This document shows, piece after piece, positions 25,601 to 37,089 of a DNA stretch of 64,000 nucleotides. Made by a program: the position numbers and the translations under genes. The notes under the pieces were generated by a model. It saw only the letters and a program-made list of their open reading frames with translations, had not been told where the DNA came from and searched no databases. How positions within the stretch are numbered: position 1 is the stretch's first letter; each line of letters opens with the position of its first letter. The stretch lies in NCBI RefSeq assembly GCF_002078875.1, contig NC_034409.1:65630583-65694582 (forward strand). The letters are read 5' to 3'. The stretch is from Numida meleagris (Eukaryota > Chordata > Aves > Galliformes > Numididae).

Positions 25601-27956
25601 TCAGCAGCGTTTAACTATATGTATACCCAGCTTCTTGTATGGCCAATGAAAAATGACTTCAGTATTTAGAGAAATGGCAGAAGAGCCATCTATATATTTC
25701 AAACCAAAATGACAAAATAACTTGATATATTTTCCTAGCACAGTCACGTGGTCTCAAAAATGTTCTGTGGAGAAATTATTTTAGGCTATAAAATATTCTG
25801 TTTGTTTTTTCTGTCTACTGAGATAACAGCAGAATGTTTTGTCTACGCATATCCAGTCTTCATTAGCTGCTGGAAGATGTAAAACTGATTCAAACTTCTT
25901 GGAACTTCAGCCCAAAACAGGAATAATTTATAATGGTTTAGATTAGAAGTTTCTGAGAAAGGAACTTACTTTAATAACTGTGTTTTAGTTCATTGTTGGC
26001 TTAAAAAAACTTTTTAAGTGTTTATGGTTTTTAAAATATGTTAATTGTTGTGAGTGATTGTGTTTCTTTGTTTTGGTTTTGTTTCCATCTATCTGGCTAG
26101 ACCTCCCCTCATGGATGAACCATTGGTACAATTAATTAATCCTGTTGCTGCTGGTTATATTTAATTTGATAAGACCTCAGTGCCATTTAAGAGTATGATC
26201 TTTTTCCAAGAGGCTCTGTATAAACAGAGTAAGATAGTCAATGGCTGAAGATTTCAGTTTCAAGTGTGCCATAGAGCTGAACAATTGATTATTACAAACA
26301 AGCAAAATAAGTATTGCATAGACACAGCAGGTTTTTGTTTGGTTTATTTAATTTGATTAAAGTAGATGTTGCTCAATAAAAGTGGAAGGAGATTATTTGA
26401 TTAGGAAAACAAAGAAAAGACTCAAAAAGAGAAGCATTGCAGTGAGCCCTGAAGGGAAGAAGAGAAAGAGAATTAAAAGAATAGTATCTGCAGTTTGCTA
26501 AAGGAAAGTAGTTTGGAAGAGGATAGCCCTGGAAACTGCACAGCTGATTGCTAGAGAATAGGTGTTTTCCATAGTGTTTAATGCTTGGTTCCCATGCCTC
26601 TCTTTTATTCTTTTTTTTTTAATATTAAAACTCTGACCATAGCCACATTAAAATTAGATGTATCTTTTGATATTGGTAATGTTTCAATTGGTCAGAGTTA
26701 GTGCCCATATTACTACACACATGAATATTTGGAGAAGTTGATTGTTTCCACATACTGTTTTTAGAAAGATAGTCAAGTGGAAATCTTAACCTAGAGTCTG
26801 GTCTCCCACATTGCTGCTTTTTAATGAAGTTGAGCCTGTACCATCTGCTAGCCATACAAATTGCTTGGAGAACTTTCATGTTGCTATTCATGTAATAGCT
26901 GATATGTAATTTATGTATTGTATTTCTTCACTGGTTCCAATGAAGACAAGAGTTTTGTTGTTGTTTTTCTGTAGTCACGGCATCATCACTATTAAACAAA
27001 AAAATTAGATGAAAAATAATTCATAAAACTGTCATAAAACTGAAAGTCAGCACCTTAAAATGCAACAAAAAGCCATTAAAAACTGCCCACAAACAAGTAA
27101 CAACTGTTTTGTTTCTAAAAGCGGTTTATCAGATTAAGACAGCTGACTGGCCTTCCTAATGTTTATGCTTCAGACTTTTTCTGGTCTGTGGTTTGTTTTG
27201 TGGGATGCCTTTGTGTCACTGGCTGAAGAACTGGACCTGTAATAATGAGAAACGAATATTTTTTTTGTTATGAACAGAGCACAAAGGAATTATAGCTTCA
27301 TTTTTATGCTACCTTTAACATAAAAACTCCAGGAGAGCTGAAAACATCAGATTTGTACAGTTCACAGCAGCGTTACTGAATCCTCCCTTACCTCTGAAAG
27401 GATGTTGAATATCATCCTGTTCTATAGAATAGAGGGTCCATTTCCACCCTGGAGGTCTGGTATCTTTAGCAATTGTTTAGCTACTCCTACAACATTGTAA
27501 AAATGAATTTGTGTTTGCAGAAGGCTCTGAGATGATCAAGAGAAAAGCACTTAATAAGTACAAGGTATAATTATTAGCCAACGTTTAACAAGGTTTTATG
27601 ATTAGTGTATTCCGCTTGTGTAAATAGTGTTTAACTTAGAGTTAGTACAGAGTGGAGAACCAGGCTCCCTACTTCACTGCGCATTACTCTTTACACTGAA
27701 ACTCATCTTTTTTGTCTTCAGTCTGTGGCTGCTCAGTCTAGAATTCACAAATGAGGCTGCTTTGTTGATAAAAACATTGTTTATTTAAATCTTAAAAATA
27801 GGCAGGAAAGAGCCACTTGATTTCAACAGCTGCTTTTACAAGGGTGTTTTGGCAAGTAGTAGTCGCTTATTCAACCATCAACACAGAATTAACTCATTAA
27901 GGTAAAATCCAAAAAGTTATTTAAGGTACCGTTAAGAAAATGTATATTTAAGAGCA
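22678..27956. other. Unique AT-rich noncoding DNA
   Basis: No gene, RNA or mobile element was recognised. A somewhat GC-richer island at 25040-25400 carries overlapping short frames on both strands that do not look like protein. Purine runs occur at 24055-24070 and 26400-26475. Confidence 0.55.
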
Positions 27957-28350
27957 AATCATTGAATCGCAGAATTTCAGGGGTGTGAAGGGACCTCAAG
28001 AAATCATCGAGTTCCCTACAATAAGTCATGCAGGAAGGCATCCAGATGGGTCTGAATATCTCCATTGAAGGAAACTCCACAGTCTCTCTGGGCAGCCTGT
28101 TTCAGTGCTCCGTCACACTTATCATAAAGAAGTTCTTCTGCGTGTTTGTCTGGAACTTCCTATGTTCAAATTTTAGGCCATTGCTTCTAGTCCTATCACT
28201 ACACACTACTGAGAAGAGCCTGGCCTCATCCATTTGCCTCCCACATTTAGATATTTATAAATATTTATCAGAACCCCTCTCAGTCTTCTTTTCCCCAGGC
28301 TGAACAGACCCAGGTTACAGAGACTTTCCTTATGAGGGAATTCTCTAAGT
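27957..28350 (-). mobile_element. CR1 LINE 3' fragment, old, minus strand
   Basis: The reverse-oriented CR1 3' end is at 27957-28020 (AATCATTGAATCGCAG, then AAGGGACCTCAAGAAATCATC). The C-terminal ORF2 text is in a broken frame. The minus-strand frame at 28206-28424 keeps [21 protein letters not shown], and the antisense keeps the GGCAGCCTGTTTCAGTGCTC motif. Divergence is clearly higher than in the 1966 and 30364 copies. The 5' edge near 28350 is estimated. Confidence 0.9.
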
Positions 28351-29979
28351 TTGACATATTCCCATAGTGTATTCGAGACAAATCTCTTTCTATCTTCAAT
28401 TAGCAGTTCTCTGGTTTTTGACAAGTTCTGTGGTTGTGCAGTATTGAAATCCTCAGTAGTCCTGATTGCCGCTGGTATTTCACCATCTCAGTAACAGGCT
28501 ACACGGTGTACAATGAGATTTCAGACCTGACAGTGGTCACATTAGAAATGTGCTAGTTGATTAATTCTTGTCCGAAGTACCATGCCAATATTCCCTTTTT
28601 TTTTTTTTTCCTCAGTGCCTTAGTTATCACTATGGATGCAATTCATGCACTTTGCAATTTAATGGAGGCATTTAAGGTAGCAAAATTGAACAAGTAGCGG
28701 AGTTATACTTGCAAGGAAATAAGTGTCATGATCACACGTGCTCATCTATCTCTCCACTCCATCCCATGCTGTGAGTTGTTGCTCAATATTTATTCAAGAT
28801 CTGTGCAATAGTTTTGATAAGAATAAAAAGATCTTACATACCCTACTGCTCCCTGTCAGCATCGGCACCCAGCAGTTTCTGGGTGCCAGTTCATTGGGGT
28901 TTCTCTGTAGGTTATTTAAGCTGTTTTCTACCTTATAGTTTGAGGAGGAAAAAAAAAAACATTTTTTATTCATCTGGGCAGGAGTTAAAGAGAACAAAGA
29001 TGTTTATATATTTAGTAACACCTTATAGTATCCAAGAAAACTTGTTAGGTTTCAGTGTTCCATAGTACTTTCCATCTCCAGCACGCATCTTCCTTTTTTC
29101 CCTCAAACCTCTCAGATTTCCATTCAGAAGATGCAGCAGCTTCTAATGCCTTTTGTTCTTTAATACATTTAAGCAATTCCAATGTACTAAAGAGAAGGGA
29201 GGAGGTAAGGGGAACAATCTGACAAACCTTTGGACCTTGTCATAGCTTATTGAGAAGTAGAAGGTGTATTCCTATGAAGGTCATCTCAGGGACCATCAGA
29301 GAGTAAGGATGTCCACCAGCCCGTACTGCCCCATGTAGCTAAAAATAGAGCCTCTCCCCTTCCTAGTGCCAACTATATGCTATATTTGCAAGCATGGCAT
29401 TCACAAACCAGCTCTGTTCAAGCAGATCCTGAGCCAAACAGTAGGTGAGAAAAACAAGCAAGAGATCTTCCTCAGATCTCAGCACAGGGGATGCAGAAAA
29501 TCATGATGAACTCATTATAAGAACAGAGTATTTGTGGGTCAAGAAAATATGACTCCTGGGCCTAGTCCCATTCTATCTTCCCTGATAAATGAGCAAGCAT
29601 CAATGAGTGTTTCACAAAAGCTTTATTTCATTTTTAATTTACTTGGTCATGGATAAAGGAAAATCATGCATTTTTCACTCAGCCAAGTACCTATTAATGT
29701 CTACTTTGAGCTCTGAGGAGCCACTTCTAATACACTGATAATTAAGAAGCATATTCAGTGTACTCCCTTTCACCGATTTCCCTTACAATGTGCAGCTCGG
29801 TGCTCTGTCTTCGTCCAAGAGTGAAGCCAACATTAGCAAGTAACACTTGGAGAAAAGCATTTGCAGCACTTGGCATAGACTTGTGAGTCCCTAGTCACAT
29901 CTCTATTTCTGAGCTTTTAGTTTTTGGGATTATTTGTATCAAATCAAACTTCCGGCATTGCATGTGCTAAAACAACAAT
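28351..29979. other. Unique noncoding DNA
   Basis: Nothing recognisable apart from a T tract near 28597-28610 and an A10 run near 28951-28960. Frames of at most 83 codons are present, with no supporting features. Confidence 0.5.
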
Positions 29980-30108
29980 TCTGTTTTCTTTTTTTTTCTT
30001 TTTTCTATCTTTTCATTTCTCCCTTCTTTTCATTTCTCCTTTTAATTGCTCTCTTCTTTTCTCTCTCCTCTCTTTTCTTTCCCTCTCCTTTTCTTTCTTC
30101 TTTTCTTT
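29980..30108. repeat. Polypyrimidine (T/C) tract, about 130 bp
   Basis: This run is almost entirely T and C with only scattered A or G, built from TTTTCTTT, CTCTCC and similar words. Its plus translation is a meaningless Phe/Ser/Leu run, which inflates a 242-codon frame that continues into the CR1 at 30364. Such mirror-like homopyrimidine tracts can form triplex DNA; whether this one does is not shown. Confidence 0.85.
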
Positions 30109-30363
30109 GTGTGTACATAGAGGCAGATTTCAGTGGCCACTGAAAATATTTGTTTGCAAGAAGATTGTATTCACCTTTACAAGCTTACAGTCCAAAGGAG
30201 AGAAAAGGGAGAGTGGGAAACATGGCAAATGTATGGGAAGCTCAAAGAGCAGAACAGCAGAGATTCAATCAGCACTTCCAGAACAGCAAACATCTGCCTA
30301 TTACTACACCTCTCCACAGCATCTTCAGAGGAGAAAGCTAGAAGACAGTCTTGAAATTTATCA

Positions 30364-30748
30364 GCTGGGGTTGTTTAGTCTGGGGAAGAGGAGGCTGAGG
30401 GGAGACCTTATTGCTCTCTTCAAATACCTGAAGGGTGATTGCAGTGAGAGTGGGGTTGGTCTCTTCTCGCTGGTGACAGGACAAGGGGAAATGGCCTCAA
30501 GTTGCGCCAGGGGAGGTTTAGGTTGGATATCAGGACAAACTTCTTTACAGAAAGGGTTGTTAGGCACTGGAATATGCTCCCCATGGAGGTGGTTGAGTCA
30601 CCATCCCAGAAAGTGTTTAAAAACCATTTGGATGTGGTGCGTAGGGACATGATTTAGCGGTGGATTGTTAGGGTAGTATGGTTAGGTTGTGGTTGGACTT
30701 GATGATCTTGAAGGTCTTTTCCAACCTGAGCAATTCTGTGATTCTATG
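30364..30748 (+). mobile_element. CR1 LINE 3' fragment, plus strand, same type as 1966 copy
   Basis: The element starts inside the [19 protein letters not shown] motif of ORF2. It passes [11 protein letters not shown], then a 3' UTR with GATTTAGCGGTGGATTGTTA, GGGTAGTATGGTTAGGTTG and TTGGACTTGATGATCTTGAA, to the terminal TGTGATTCTATG. The 3' UTR matches the minus-strand copy at 1966-2873 almost word for word, so they belong to one subfamily. A one-base loss in GTGACAGGACAAGG, where the sister copy has GTGACAGGGACAGG-type spacing, and a stop in the frame mark it as inactive. Confidence 0.95.
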
Positions 30749-33700
30749 AAACAGTATTTAAAACATTAAAAACATTTCATTATAGAAAAAAGGAATATAT
30801 TTTTCTTCCTAGGCTGGTAGTTTGTGATTCTCTTTCAATGTGTTTATCAGTTATGATACCTTGTTCTTGCTCACATTTTTTTCTTTTGGTGAAAACTGTA
30901 CTTCTTCATGGCCCTTAGATGGGCATCATTTGATTGTGATTATGAAGGTTAAATATACATATATATGTATATTCAACTTAGCTTGCTTTTACTTAGATTT
31001 GACTTTGTTGGACTGCTAAAAGTTGTTATCCACAGATAATACAGAGATATACGCAACATAGAGATGTGCTAAATAAATTGACATTGTCTTGTACAAAGCT
31101 TAAGATTAGCTTCTGCATTAGACCTAAGTACCATCAGCAGAGGTCTGTTGTTGTCTCAAAAACAGCAATACCCTGTGTGCCATGGAAATAGGAGAGACGC
31201 ACTTGTGGATGCTGTCTTGCAGAGAGAGGCAAGGAGCTATGGGCAGACAGACTTTTAGTAAGGTTTTATCACCTATCAGAAATTAATCTGAATTTTTTGG
31301 GGGGGCATTAATTTATGTATGTGAGCAAATTCATGTATAGATTTTATATCATAAACCACATAGCTGCAATTTTTTCTTCTGTAGTAGCTTCAAAATCTTT
31401 TGGACTATGGGAAACCATTCTGACTTTGCCTGTCAGCACCAATTTCTCTATGAGCTGTGCCATTTAGGGGTCTGTTATCATAGCCTGGTGTTTGTTTTGT
31501 TGTGTTTTGTGGGGATGCTTTAGCTACTTTTTCTTCTGAGAAGTAAGAAATTCTTCGGTTTACCATTAGAAAGCTGAATCTGTTATGTGACTAGGAGCCT
31601 CTACTTTCACTGTGTTGAAGTTGCCCCTACAACCACAGTCATTTAAGGTAATAGAGGAGGTGTCACAGAGTTACCTGTCCCTCAGTTTGTGCAGTCTGTG
31701 TACAACATGTTCCTGCAGTCTCCAGCAGAAGCTACTAATTAATGCTCCCAAGGCATACAACATACATTGGTGGATTTGTTGGTTTTTAGCATCTTCTAAA
31801 ATGTTCTTATGGTACCCGAGTACCAAGTCTCATCTCTTCTCAGTTAGAAACTAGAACTAATTGGATCGTTCCATATTTTTCTGTGTAAATTCCTCTGTGC
31901 ATTTAGAGATTCAGAGTGACTGCTTATGTCCACAAGGAGCAGCATATTGGTGAGTGATGTGCGATTAAAACCTGCTGCATGTTTTAGGAAGCATAAAGTT
32001 AATACTGATAAAGGATTCTGAATGCAATTTTAATTGCAAAACAAGGCCAGTTACTGTATATTGCCTTTGAGCTGCCTTTTGAGTTTTGTTTTAGGGGTGT
32101 GTGTGTTTAGGAATGGAAATACAAGCAGGCCAGCAGATGAGGAGCTGTGCTTGAGTGTTTCCTTGAGGGTTTTTTTGTAGTTGTTTGTTTTCTTTTTTTC
32201 CCCTCCTGTTAAGGAACTCTCTTTTCTCTTTTCAGGTCCCTTCTTGAGTTTAGATGTGGGCACCAGGATTAAAAAATGTGCCATTGATCCAAGTCTTCTT
32301 GGAGAGTCATATTAAGAAAGTTTGTGAGTTGCTGTTGGTTGAATGATTATTAGAATTACTTATACAAAGAGGCAGGAAAGTGTGGAATTGATCAATAGCT
32401 ACGTGTTTTCCTAAGAAGTCATTCATTAAGTGATAGGGATTGTTCAACTAGGCAAAAGAAAAATTCTTGTGCATGTAAATACAGGACCAGGTTCTTTATT
32501 AAGATAATGCTAATGTAAATCTTGAGAATGTCTGCTGTGACAGCATAATATATTTCATAGAGCCCTACATTCAGTTTACAGTAGCAGACGCCTTTGGGCA
32601 AACAGTCTCTCTTAAATTGTTTGTCTAATATAAGACGTTGGATTAACCAAGTTACCTTTTGTTAATTAAGCAAAGGCTTGCTGTGTAGTCATGTAGTCTT
32701 AACCAGTACAAAAGCTCGTGGAAAAAATAAACACAGCAACTAAGCTATTGTTCTGATTGTTAGAGCTCCCACCCAGACAAATCCTCAAAAAATAATAAAA
32801 AATCATGCCAATAGTACTGTCCTTAGTTTTGTTATTTGCTTCAAAACTGTACACAGTGAGTGCAAAACCTTTTAGTATGTGTCAAAGTGGTTTGTTGAAA
32901 TAACAATGATTGTTCACGGGCTTAGTTGAAGGATGTAATATGACTTTACTAATATGGACATGGACAAATAGCAGCATCTACAATTTATGTTCAGTATATC
33001 CAAACTAGGCCTTCCCACCCTGTTAACACGTGCTACCTTCTCCAGTGCCACAAATGGTCTCACTGCCTGCTGTCTTTTCTCTCTCTAGCCCTTTGTTGTA
33101 CAATCATCAGTCTAAGTAGTGCACAGTCACAAGCTGGTTTATGGGATTTGAGAAGAGACTAGGGACCAGCTTTGCATTTTCTTAGGAACAAAAATCTCCC
33201 TTGTGGAAGGGCCTGCCTGCAAAGGCTTAGGTTGTGTAGTGCAAACTCCTGCTGCTTGGCTCCGGGCAGGCATGCTTGCAAACCTCTGATTGGCCAAGAC
33301 CTAAACGCTCCATTGTAAGGAGTATGTTTACTTTCTACAAACTGAAGACAAGGTTCTTGAAAACTTGATTTTAATAAAAGTTAAAGGTTAGCTAGACATT
33401 TAAAGGGGTGCAAGAATGGTTTACTTTATCCTACCCTTAAATGTTAACGTTAGTTGGTAGAGCAAAGACAGCGCAGAAATTAATGGAGTGTATACATAAA
33501 AAGGGAATACTGTCAGAGCCAATTTCTTCAAGCATTGTGAATACTGCTGACGTAAAATGAAAGATTTTTTTTAATTGCTGTACTCTTATGAGTGCCTACA
33601 AACATGTTGGAAAGTCAAAGAAGTAGTTCTGGATACTCTTTGGAGAACCTATAAAAAGAATAGGTTCAGGTAATGTCATTTTCATATTTGTAAATTATTT

Positions 33701-34614
33701 TGATAGTTTTAAATCAGAGTTGAAGGTTATTGAATCTGGTGCTTTCATGTAAGACTGTGTGCCTGTACTCTGCAGCTTTCGAGGATCTAATTTTTTCTCT
33801 GCTGTATTTTGTAGAATTGTATTCTTACCTAATAAGGGATTTGAGAGAGATTTTAAAAATAAATCAAATTGACATTTGGGTTTAATTATAAATTTCAAAG
33901 ATAGGAACACACAGCTCATATAACATTTCTGCATGATGTCCATCTAAGTAGCACACGATGAAAACAAATTTTATGAAATTTACATTCTTTGAGGAGCTCA
34001 AGTATGTTTTTGAGAATTTATATATTGATATGGAGAGATGTCAAAACATTGATTTCTTGAAAACAACAGGAAATTCCTAGTCTTCTGCAGAAAGAAACCT
34101 GTGGGATTTAAACAAATCATTTGATTTGGGGAATCCATGCAAATTAGCTTTCCTACACCATTTATTGGAGGATTTTGTGAAAGAAGAATTAGTTATAGCA
34201 CCACTGAATTTTAAGACATTACTCTTATACAACTTGTCTCTGACCAGCGGGACTTCATCATGTCATTTTTTCAGTTATGAAAGTTCAGAAGGATATCTGT
34301 CTAGGGCTACATGGAGGTGAATCACTGCAAGATAAGTAAAAATTTTGATGTATGATTTGTCTCATGAATTTTACTGTAGTTTGAGACATCAAAATTATTT
34401 CCTTTTTTCAGAGCTCTGCCATGGCATATGTTCCAAAGGCTTGCCTGGAGAGGTAAGTAGGTTTATCCAGCATGGTCTCCTATAGCATTATTATAGACAA
34501 ATTGTTGAGATATGGAGTTAGATAAGTGAGTAATGAGCTGGATGGAACTGGATGGATTTTCTGGCTTCAAAGGTGGTGATCAGAATGGTGATATTAAAAC
34601 TTAACTGACAGGGA
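30749..34614. other. Unique AT-rich noncoding DNA
   Basis: A perfect 22-base palindrome lies at 30952-30973 (entered separately). No gene or repeat family was recognised. A short GC-richer patch at 33230-33310 contains an inverted CCAAT word (GATTGGCC) but no other promoter feature. Confidence 0.55.
30952..30973. repeat. Perfect 22-bp AT-rich palindrome
   Basis: AATATACATAT is followed by its exact reverse complement with no spacer. It is the kind of AT palindrome expected at low frequency in AT-rich DNA and has no recognised function. Confidence 0.9.
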
Positions 34615-34700
34615 CCCTCACAAACCTGCTGCAACTTTGAGCAGCAGGTTGGATTAGGTGACCTTCAGGCATATCCTCTCACCTGTAAGATTATCTGGTT
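34615..34700 (+). mobile_element. Probable old CR1 3' tail
   Basis: The words GAGCAGCAGGTTGGATTAGG and TGACCTTCAGGCATATCCTC resemble the CR1 3' UTR core (GGGTTGGACTAGATGACCTTCAGAGGTCCC). The terminal octamer is not recognisable, so this is either an eroded tail or a chance match. Confidence 0.45.
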
Positions 34701-36029
34701 TTCAGAAAGGGGTTTGAAGATAAATAAAGCAAAATTGACTCTCTGATAATGGAATTATGTAGATGAGTTAGCACATGACAATGTAACATTTCTAACATCG
34801 ATGCGCTTCAGTTTTTGACAGGTATGCTTTTCAGTCAGTAAATAGAGTTAGTCCCATGGTTACCAAGCTCTTGCCCAGGATGTGTCTTGTAACCACTCTG
34901 CAACAGAGCATGTTCCTAATGCACAAAATTCTTAATTCATGAAGTACATATTCCTCACAAGCCAGTCAGATGAAGAATTGTTTTCCTTACTGCAAATGTT
35001 TCTGCCAGCCTCTAAAGTATCTTTGTACCTTCAGCTTTTATTCCTCTCTGTGAAGGCCTGCCACCTCCTTTTTATGAAGTTATAGGCTCTAGGCACTCTC
35101 TTTTACATTAAAGATTGTGCTAGACTTGATAAACCTTCTCTTTAAGAATATCAGGATGATTTATAGAAAAGATTGGAAAGATACGTGTGCCATATCTACA
35201 AAAATGTAGTGAGAAATGGGAGCCTTCCAATATTAAAGCCTCCAGAGTGCCTTCTAACGGCACACTGAATGTAATACAATGTATTGCGGGACTCTGAAGC
35301 ATACTTTGTCTTCCTAATGTTACTACTTCCAGTATTTATCATCAGTTTGACTGTATTTTTGAAGTCCACTTCAAGAACCTTGTGATTTACATGAAGATTG
35401 CCATTCTCATTTATTTCAGAAGCTTCTGATCTTTGCAGTAATGGATGAACTTCTTAAAACACAAATGAATAAAGAATGCACAAGAAGACAGGGGAAAGAT
35501 GGGAGCAGTGAAATTACACATCCTTTCAACACTTTATTGAAGGAAATTGATGAGATGAAGGAAGTACGGGATTTCTTGAGACGTTGAAACAGAGAGCTGG
35601 AGAGGGTGAAATGGGAACAACTGTAAGTACAGGTATAGAACTCAGTTCCCCTGGAGGGAGGAATTGGCTAAAATAGGAAGAAAAAAATACCATACAAAAA
35701 AAGAAACACAGCAAAAACACAAAGGGTGGAGAACATTGGCCTGATCGTGGAAACATCCTGAAAGAGAAACATGAAGGAGGGAAAGTAAATGTTAGGCTAA
35801 AGTGGAGCTGGAATTCAGCAAAACTAATGATGTGGAAGACTAGCAAAAACAATTAGGGAAACCCTGAAAGCTCAAAAATTATTATGTTAATGGAATCACC
35901 TTACAAACTTTAAATGCTGTTGATGAAGAATAATGGTTTTTTTCTCTTTCTTGAAAACTGGTGAAAATATGAAGCTGTTTTAGTAAATTTAGCATCATGA
36001 GAGTCTGAAAATAAATTATTATGGAGAGA
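34701..36029. other. Unique DNA with one exon-like segment
   Basis: Mostly featureless. A 48-codon ATG frame at 35441-35587 is preceded by a good splice-acceptor-like sequence and followed 36 bases later by GTAAGT (see findings). The minus-strand 108-codon frame at 35526-35852 is a Phe/Ser/Pro-rich shadow of purine-rich DNA. Confidence 0.5.
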
Positions 36030-36292
36030 GGGGAGTAGAGGGGCAGGCACTGACAGCAACAGGACCTGAGGGAACCGCGTGTAGCTGTGTTAAGAGAGTG
36101 TCATGTTGGTGTTAGGAAAAGGTTCTGCACCAGACAGCAGTGGGCATGGCACCAAGTGCCAGAGTTCAAGGAGTGTTTGGACAATACCTTAGACATGGGG
36201 TTTGAATTTTGGGTGGTCCTAGGTGGAGTCAGATGTTGGATTCTATGATCCTCATGCATCCCATTCCAAATCAGAATATGCTAGGATTCTAT
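36030..36292 (+). mobile_element. CR1 3' fragment, distinct 3'-UTR type, plus strand
   Basis: The sequence covers the CR1 C-terminal ORF2 and 3' UTR of a type with GACAGCAACAGGACCTGAGG, GTTAGGAAAAGGTTCTGCAC, GAGTTCAAGGAGTGTTTGGA and GGGTGGTCCTAGGTGGAGTC. It ends GGATTCTAT after an internal GGATTCTATGATCC. A segment of some 20-30 bases between CACCAGA and the GTGGGCA...GCACCAAGTGCC stretch appears to be missing relative to relatives. Confidence 0.85.
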
Positions 36293-37089
36293 ATGCATGC
36301 TTGCCTTCTACCTGATATATTAAAGATGTCTTTCAATGATTCTAGTTTGCCATCATTACAACTTAAAAAATGTTAGTGCTTTCACTATGTTACCTTGATT
36401 CCCCTTTTGCCAGTATACTTCTTCACCACATAAGAGGTTCATTTGCTAGATTTAAAAGAAGAGACTTGTCGTTAATTTTATGAACTGTAAGCTCACAACT
36501 CCAGGAATCCATGGATTTTTCTGCCTTGCAGCAGAGGAATTGCACTGATTCTAGGGGAGTTTTTATAGACTTACACTGGTATGAGTGAAAAAAAAAGAAG
36601 TAGCAGCTTGGGTATTCTACCCAACAAGAATTGAAAATTCCCTGTTATTTGAAATAAAAATTCTATGTACTTGTCTGTTATGTAGAAATAGCTATAAACA
36701 TTAAGAGAACATAAGGAAGCAGGAGAGTGCAGCCAAATACCAGTGTACTTTGCACACTAGTGATAAAGGAAATAGCTTCTTGACCAAAACAAAAGCATGA
36801 TAGTTACCTGCCTTTGTGCTTTATAGCTGATGGCTATACCCATCAGCATCTCTGGCAAGCAGCAGTAAGTCTAAAACAAATAAACTTTAGGGGCAATTGC
36901 CTACCTTGGCAAGTGTATAGTTAAAGTACTTGCAAGGTAACAAAATAAAATAGGAACAGTGACATAATGGGTCCAATACTGTGTTGAGACTGATTTAATT
37001 AGGCTTTGTCTTCAATAGAGGTACAGAATCTGGCCTACATTTGGAGAATCATATTGAGAAAATACACTCAGCTGTTAGATGCTGGTATG
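36293..37089. other. Unique noncoding DNA between two CR1 copies
   Basis: About 800 bases with no gene or recognised repeat. It separates two plus-strand CR1 fragments of different 3'-UTR type. Confidence 0.5.

Noticed and set aside
29924..30652. 242-codon plus-strand frame
   Set aside because: It is a chimera of a polypyrimidine tract (Phe/Ser/Leu run), unique DNA and the CR1 ORF2 fragment at 30364. There is no start context and no single origin.
33265..33300. AGGCATGCTT (p53 half-site-like) and inverted CCAAT word
   Set aside because: Single short matches with no second half-site, CpG richness or transcript evidence.
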